This document shows positions 61,118 to 64,000 of a stretch of 64,000 nucleotides of DNA, in pieces (within the stretch, counting starts at the first letter, position 1; each line of letters opens with the position of its first letter). Source of the stretch: Xiashengella succiniciproducens (GTDB lineage Bacteria > Bacteroidota > Bacteroidia > Bacteroidales > Marinilabiliaceae); NCBI RefSeq assembly GCF_023674465.1, contig NZ_CP098400.1, forward strand, positions 1,302,001 to 1,366,000, given 5' to 3'. The notes under the pieces were generated by a model. The model was not told where the DNA came from, did not search any database, and saw only the letters and a program-made list of their open reading frames with translations. A program made the translations under genes and the position numbers.

Positions 61118-61891
61118 ATGAGTGGATCAATTAGTTCTTTTAGCGTGATTCCTGTTCGCAAGGAACCGGCCGAGCAAAGTGAGATGGAGACCCAGATCCT
61201 TTTTGGTGAGGTGTTTTATGAGCTTGAAGCTGTGCAGGGCTGGAGGCGCGTACGTCTTGCCTTTGATGCTTATGAGGGCTGGATAGACGAGAAATACATG
61301 GTCGCAACTCCTGATAGGGAGATAGAGCTATGGAACAGCTCTCCGGGAATACTGGTGACTCAGCCGGTTATCAAGCTTATCAGAGAGCCTGAAAAGAGTG
61401 TTCAGTACGTTCCTGCGGGAAGTCGGATAGCCTTCAACGGAGAGATACGGAATTCTTTCAGCATAGGCAACAGGGAGTATTATTATCAGAATACTACTCC
61501 TGAAAGAAAGCCCGAACTTGAAGAGGTGGCCCGTGGTTTTCTGAACGCACCTTACCTGTGGGGTGGCCGAACTTTTATGGGTATTGACTGTTCGGGACTG
61601 TCCCAACTTGTTTTCAAGCTTATGGGTTATCCGCTCCCACGTAACGCATCGCAGCAGATCGAACTAGGGAAGATGGTTTCCTTTGTTGAGGAAGCTCGTG
61701 CAGGTGACCTTGCATTCTTTGATAACGAGGATGGTAATATTGTGCATGTGGGAATCTGTCTGGGTAACGGACGTATACTTCATGCAAGCGGAGAAGTCAG
61801 ACTTGACCACCTTGATCATCAGGGTATTTTCTCACAGGAGGCTCGTAAATACACGCACCATCTGAGAGTAATCAAGAGGATTATCGACTAG
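61118..61891 (+). CDS. NlpC/P60 (C40) cysteine peptidase with SH3 domains
   Basis: 257 residues from ATG 61118; the frame opens earlier with TTG at 61079, inside the promoter. Two SH3-like regions (about 1-65 and 66-130: TQILFGEVFYELEAVQGWRRVRLAFDAYEGWIDEKYM) precede the catalytic domain: Cys158 in GIDCSGLSQLVFKLMG, the His in NIVHVGICLG, and ARAGDLAFFD. No signal peptide, so it is likely cytoplasmic, like YkfC-type gamma-D-glutamyl-diamino-acid endopeptidases that recycle cell-wall peptides. The NUDIX gene follows 93 bases later on the same strand. Confidence 0.88.
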   Translation: MSGSISSFSVIPVRKEPAEQSEMETQILFGEVFYELEAVQGWRRVRLAFDAYEGWIDEKYMVATPDREIELWNSSPGILVTQPVIKLIREPEKSVQYVPAGSRIAFNGEIRNSFSIGNREYYYQNTTPERKPELEEVARGFLNAPYLWGGRTFMGIDCSGLSQLVFKLMGYPLPRNASQQIELGKMVSFVEEARAGDLAFFDNEDGNIVHVGICLGNGRILHASGEVRLDHLDHQGIFSQEARKYTHHLRVIKRIID

Positions 61892-61984
61892 ATATTAATT
61901 ACATTGTCGTGTCATTCCATCTCAGCATTCAAATCTATAATCATCAATAGTCTTGCTGTATGGTCAGACTAAAATCGAAATGCT

Positions 61985-62440
61985 ATGTATCAATATAACT
62001 ACCCTCGTCCGGCACTTACAGCAGATGTGGTTTTGTTTGTAAAAAATGATAAGGAGACCAGAGTGCTACTGATCAGGAGAGGCAAGGAGCCCTTTATGGG
62101 CAGTTGGGCCTTGCCCGGTGGTTTTGTAGATGAGAATGAAGATATTAAGGATGCTGCGTTAAGGGAATTGAAGGAAGAGACCGGTATTGTTGGTTTAGAC
62201 CTTATTCAGGTTGGTGCATATGGCAAACCAGGTCGTGATCCACGTGGGCATACAGTGTCTGTGGTTTACACTGCAATACTCGATTCCGAACCAGAATATC
62301 AGGCAGGCGATGATGCAGCAGAAGCTGGGTGGTTTACTATTGATGAACTCCCCGGTCTTGCTTTTGACCATGAGGAGATTATTACTGATGCAGCAAGGAT
62401 GTTAAAGCTGGGTATTCCTGTAACTGTCACGAAGAACTAG
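61985..62440 (+). CDS. NUDIX hydrolase
   Basis: 151 residues. The NUDIX box G-x5-E-x7-RELKEET-GI spans about residues 46-68, preceded by GSWALPGGFVDE, which resembles the ADP-ribose/NADH-type and regulator (NrtR-like) branches. It hydrolyses a nucleoside diphosphate linked to another group, and RGKEPFMGSWALPGGF is common in ADP-ribose pyrophosphatases. There is no C-terminal DNA-binding domain. The 3' end overlaps the convergent WbqC-like gene by 39 bases. Confidence 0.9.
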   Translation: MYQYNYPRPALTADVVLFVKNDKETRVLLIRRGKEPFMGSWALPGGFVDENEDIKDAALRELKEETGIVGLDLIQVGAYGKPGRDPRGHTVSVVYTAILDSEPEYQAGDDAAEAGWFTIDELPGLAFDHEEIITDAARMLKLGIPVTVTKN

Positions 62441-63043
62441 GGGAGTCTCTGGTCCCTTGTTGAAAATCAGATCGAGTATAGACAGATTTGGTGCAAACTC
62501 CTTTCCAAGTCCCAGAACCTGCCTGTAAGGCTGTGGCTTGAATTCCTCATCCCTGGCAATATCCATCCTGGGGTGTATCAATTCCCTAAAATCCCTCCTG
62601 TCATCATAAGTGCCAAAGAAATCCTCAGTATAACTGACTACCGATGGATCTATGTCAGCACAATCCAAAGCAAAGGCCAGGGCAGCTTCGTTGAGGTCCT
62701 TGAGAAAGGTCCATTTCTTCTGAAGAATTGCATCAATTTCATCCCTGTAGTACAGGTAGTATGGGGAAGAGTTATAAGCCGATTCGATCGAACGGATATG
62801 ATTATCAGGCCATGGGAGGTGGTAAGCAACCCGCACGTCTCGGGTCATAGGCTTTTTGCCCGACTCATTTGCCACAGGTACTGACAATGCCATAGGACCG
62901 TTGGCTGCATATATAACATAGCGATTTCGATAGCTACGTCGTTGATAGCTATCGCATACTTCTATAAGGGCATCGTTAGCCCTTGTGAGGTGAACAAAGT
63001 ACTGAACAGGAGCAAAGAGAGCGCAACCAAGGATAACCTTCAC
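62402..63043 (-). CDS. WbqC-like family protein
   Basis: 213 residues. The family pattern is clear: LFAPVQYFVHLTRANDALIEVCDSYQRRSYRNRYVIYAANGPMALSVPV, then RSIESAYNSSPYYLYYRDEI. WbqC-like proteins are named for O-antigen gene clusters, but their activity is uncertain and many act outside such loci. Here it ends a minus-strand operon with LapA-like and isochorismatase-like genes (4-base ATGA overlap upstream), far from the polysaccharide cluster at the window start. The 3' end overlaps the NUDIX gene. Confidence 0.88.
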   Translation of the reverse strand: MKVILGCALFAPVQYFVHLTRANDALIEVCDSYQRRSYRNRYVIYAANGPMALSVPVANESGKKPMTRDVRVAYHLPWPDNHIRSIESAYNSSPYYLYYRDEIDAILQKKWTFLKDLNEAALAFALDCADIDPSVVSYTEDFFGTYDDRRDFRELIHPRMDIARDEEFKPQPYRQVLGLGKEFAPNLSILDLIFNKGPETPLVLRDSYRNTQL

Positions 63044-63309
63044 ACCTGAATACTTTTGTTGTTGTCGGTTTTCTCAATCACTTCTGCTTCTTCCTCTTCC
63101 TTAGATGGAATAAGCCTCCACCAGGCATAAAGCGCACCGCATACAAGCCCTGTGACAAAGGTTCCTATCAGAAGGATGGCAAGAGAGATGGTCGTCTTCT
63201 TGAAGATGACCTTTACTTCTATGGCTCCTGCATTCTCTACCGAGAAAATTACAAGTAATACGGCCAGTACTACAAAGAGCCAGAATGAAAAATTCAGTTT
63301 TCTTTTCAT
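63040..63309 (-). CDS. LapA-like (DUF1049) small membrane protein
   Basis: 89 residues with two membrane helices (FSFWLFVVLAVLLVIFSVENA and ISLAILLIGTFVTGLVCGALYAWW) separated by VEVKVIFKKTT-like strand residues (IEVKVIFKKTT). This is the LapA/DUF1049 arrangement: helix, short strand with N-x-x-x-V-x-V-x-F, helix. In E. coli LapA/YciS works with LapB in lipopolysaccharide assembly; a LapB gene is not present here. It lies 8 bases after the isochorismatase-like gene and overlaps the WbqC-like gene by 4 bases. Confidence 0.85.
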   Translation of the reverse strand: MKRKLNFSFWLFVVLAVLLVIFSVENAGAIEVKVIFKKTTISLAILLIGTFVTGLVCGALYAWWRLIPSKEEEEAEVIEKTDNNKSIQV

Positions 63310-63317
63310 GGTTTGCC

Positions 63318-63860
63318 TTATTTCACCAATTTGGAAATTGCTTTAAATGTGTCATTTCCTGAATAGCGGCATAGTTCAAACAGTATGGATTCGGTACTTG
63401 TAACAATTATGCCCTCCTGCAACATTCTGTTTACCGCTATACGCTTGTTTTCCTGGTTTCTTGAACCCACACAGTCTTCAATAACCACAGGAATATAGCC
63501 CAGGGCTTTGAGGTCTATTGCAGTCTGAAGAACACAGATATGAGACTCTATGCCTGCCAGTACGATGAACTTGCGACCTTCCTTCTTGATTTCATTCATA
63601 AAAGCTTCGTCGTCACAGCAGCTAAACGGAGTTTTCTCGCCATTCCATACACCTTCCAGCAGGGGTCTGATATCGGCTATGGTTTCACCTAGACCCTTGC
63701 GATACTGCTCGGTAACTTTGAGTGGAATTTCAAGGACCTGGAGGCCTTGAATCAGTGTTTTAAGGTTTTTTGCAAGATTCTCGTTATCTGCAATGTGAGG
63801 GAACAAACGTTCCTGGACGTCAACAATAACAGCAAGTGTTTCTTCTTTGAGTATTCTCAT
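63318..63860 (-). CDS. Isochorismatase-family hydrolase (YcaC-like)
   Basis: 180 residues from ATG 63860 (MRILKEETLAVIVDVQERLF); the frame is open from 63890. The cysteine hydrolase triad is visible: Asp14 (VDVQE), the Lys in EKTPFSCCDD and the Cys in GIESHICVLQTAIDLKALGY. Related enzymes include YcaC, nicotinamidase and isochorismatase; the substrate cannot be fixed, and the gene is not near enterobactin or nicotinate genes. It heads the operon with the LapA-like and WbqC-like genes, or follows the partial gene 22 bases upstream. Confidence 0.88.
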   Translation of the reverse strand: MRILKEETLAVIVDVQERLFPHIADNENLAKNLKTLIQGLQVLEIPLKVTEQYRKGLGETIADIRPLLEGVWNGEKTPFSCCDDEAFMNEIKKEGRKFIVLAGIESHICVLQTAIDLKALGYIPVVIEDCVGSRNQENKRIAVNRMLQEGIIVTSTESILFELCRYSGNDTFKAISKLVK

Positions 63861-63882
63861 CTTTAAAGTGGCTAAATATATG

Positions 63883-64000
63883 TTAGTCAATATTTTTGAG
63901 TCCGCTCAGGTCAAGGTCGTCATAGTTTTCGAAGAAACGACTGAGTTCGGAAATTATTTCCTTCATTCCAACCGTTTCTTCGCTTTCTATATTAAGGGGC
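63883..64000 (-). CDS. C-terminal end of a gene cut by the window edge
   Basis: The minus-strand frame is open from the edge to TAA at 63883-63885, encoding about 38 residues ending MKEIISELSRFFENYDDLDLSGLKNID. The stop lies 22 bases before the isochorismatase-like ATG, on the same strand, so they are probably co-transcribed. Too little is present to identify the family. Confidence 0.6.
   Translation of the reverse strand, partial: PLNIESEETVGMKEIISELSRFFENYDDLDLSGLKNID

Overview
The window looks like a chromosomal segment of a Bacteroidota bacterium, probably in or near Bacteroidales/Marinilabiliales (the order is inferred, not shown). Supporting signs are a secreted protease with a type IX secretion C-terminal sorting domain, three TonB-dependent receptors, Bacteroidota-type -7 promoter boxes (TAnnTTTG) about 25-50 bases before many start codons, a FucP-type sugar transporter next to a ROK kinase, an ileS-dksA-like-lspA cluster and a PgpH-type HD phosphohydrolase. 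Shine-Dalgarno sequences are weak or absent, as usual for the phylum, so several starts were chosen from promoter position and domain boundaries.

Layout. Positions 1-9083 hold a minus-strand surface polysaccharide locus: an ABC exporter (wzm, wzt), a capsule-type transferase, a hexapeptide-repeat acyltransferase and three glycosyltransferases, the last cut by the window edge. The locus contains a decay zone at about 3003-4290 with a dead GT2 gene and an IS3-family relic. Positions 9383-11394 hold a small gene split by a complete IS1380-type element with a perfect 5-bp target duplication. From 11453 to 31306 come housekeeping and envelope genes: DNA glycosylase, T9SS protease, an operon of aminopeptidase P, thioredoxin-fold protein and lipoprotein, two TonB receptors, an unusual GH16-fold protein, tRNA-Leu and tRNA-Ser, a YidE/AspT-type transporter, a sugar dehydrogenase, an AsmA-like protein and rplS.

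From 31483 to 37920 are sugar uptake and phosphorylation (MFS plus ROK kinase), trpB coupled to a cation efflux gene, and a K+/H+ antiporter whose 3' end runs into an IS1182-type element (37848-39663). From 40082 to 53950 are an acidic protein, a cupin regulator with its acyl-CoA synthetase, DoxX, an S37 peptidase, a hybrid-like histidine kinase, argS, a PepSY membrane protein and a third TonB receptor. The right end (54101-64000) carries ileS, a DksA-like gene, lspA, pgpH, a C40 peptidase, a NUDIX hydrolase, and a minus-strand operon of isochorismatase-like, LapA-like and WbqC-like genes.

The most unusual gene is the GH16-fold protein at 20817-22271. It has three N-terminal helical repeats, no signal peptide, and both catalytic glutamates of the GH16 motif replaced. 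No CRISPR array, prophage or classical defence island was seen.
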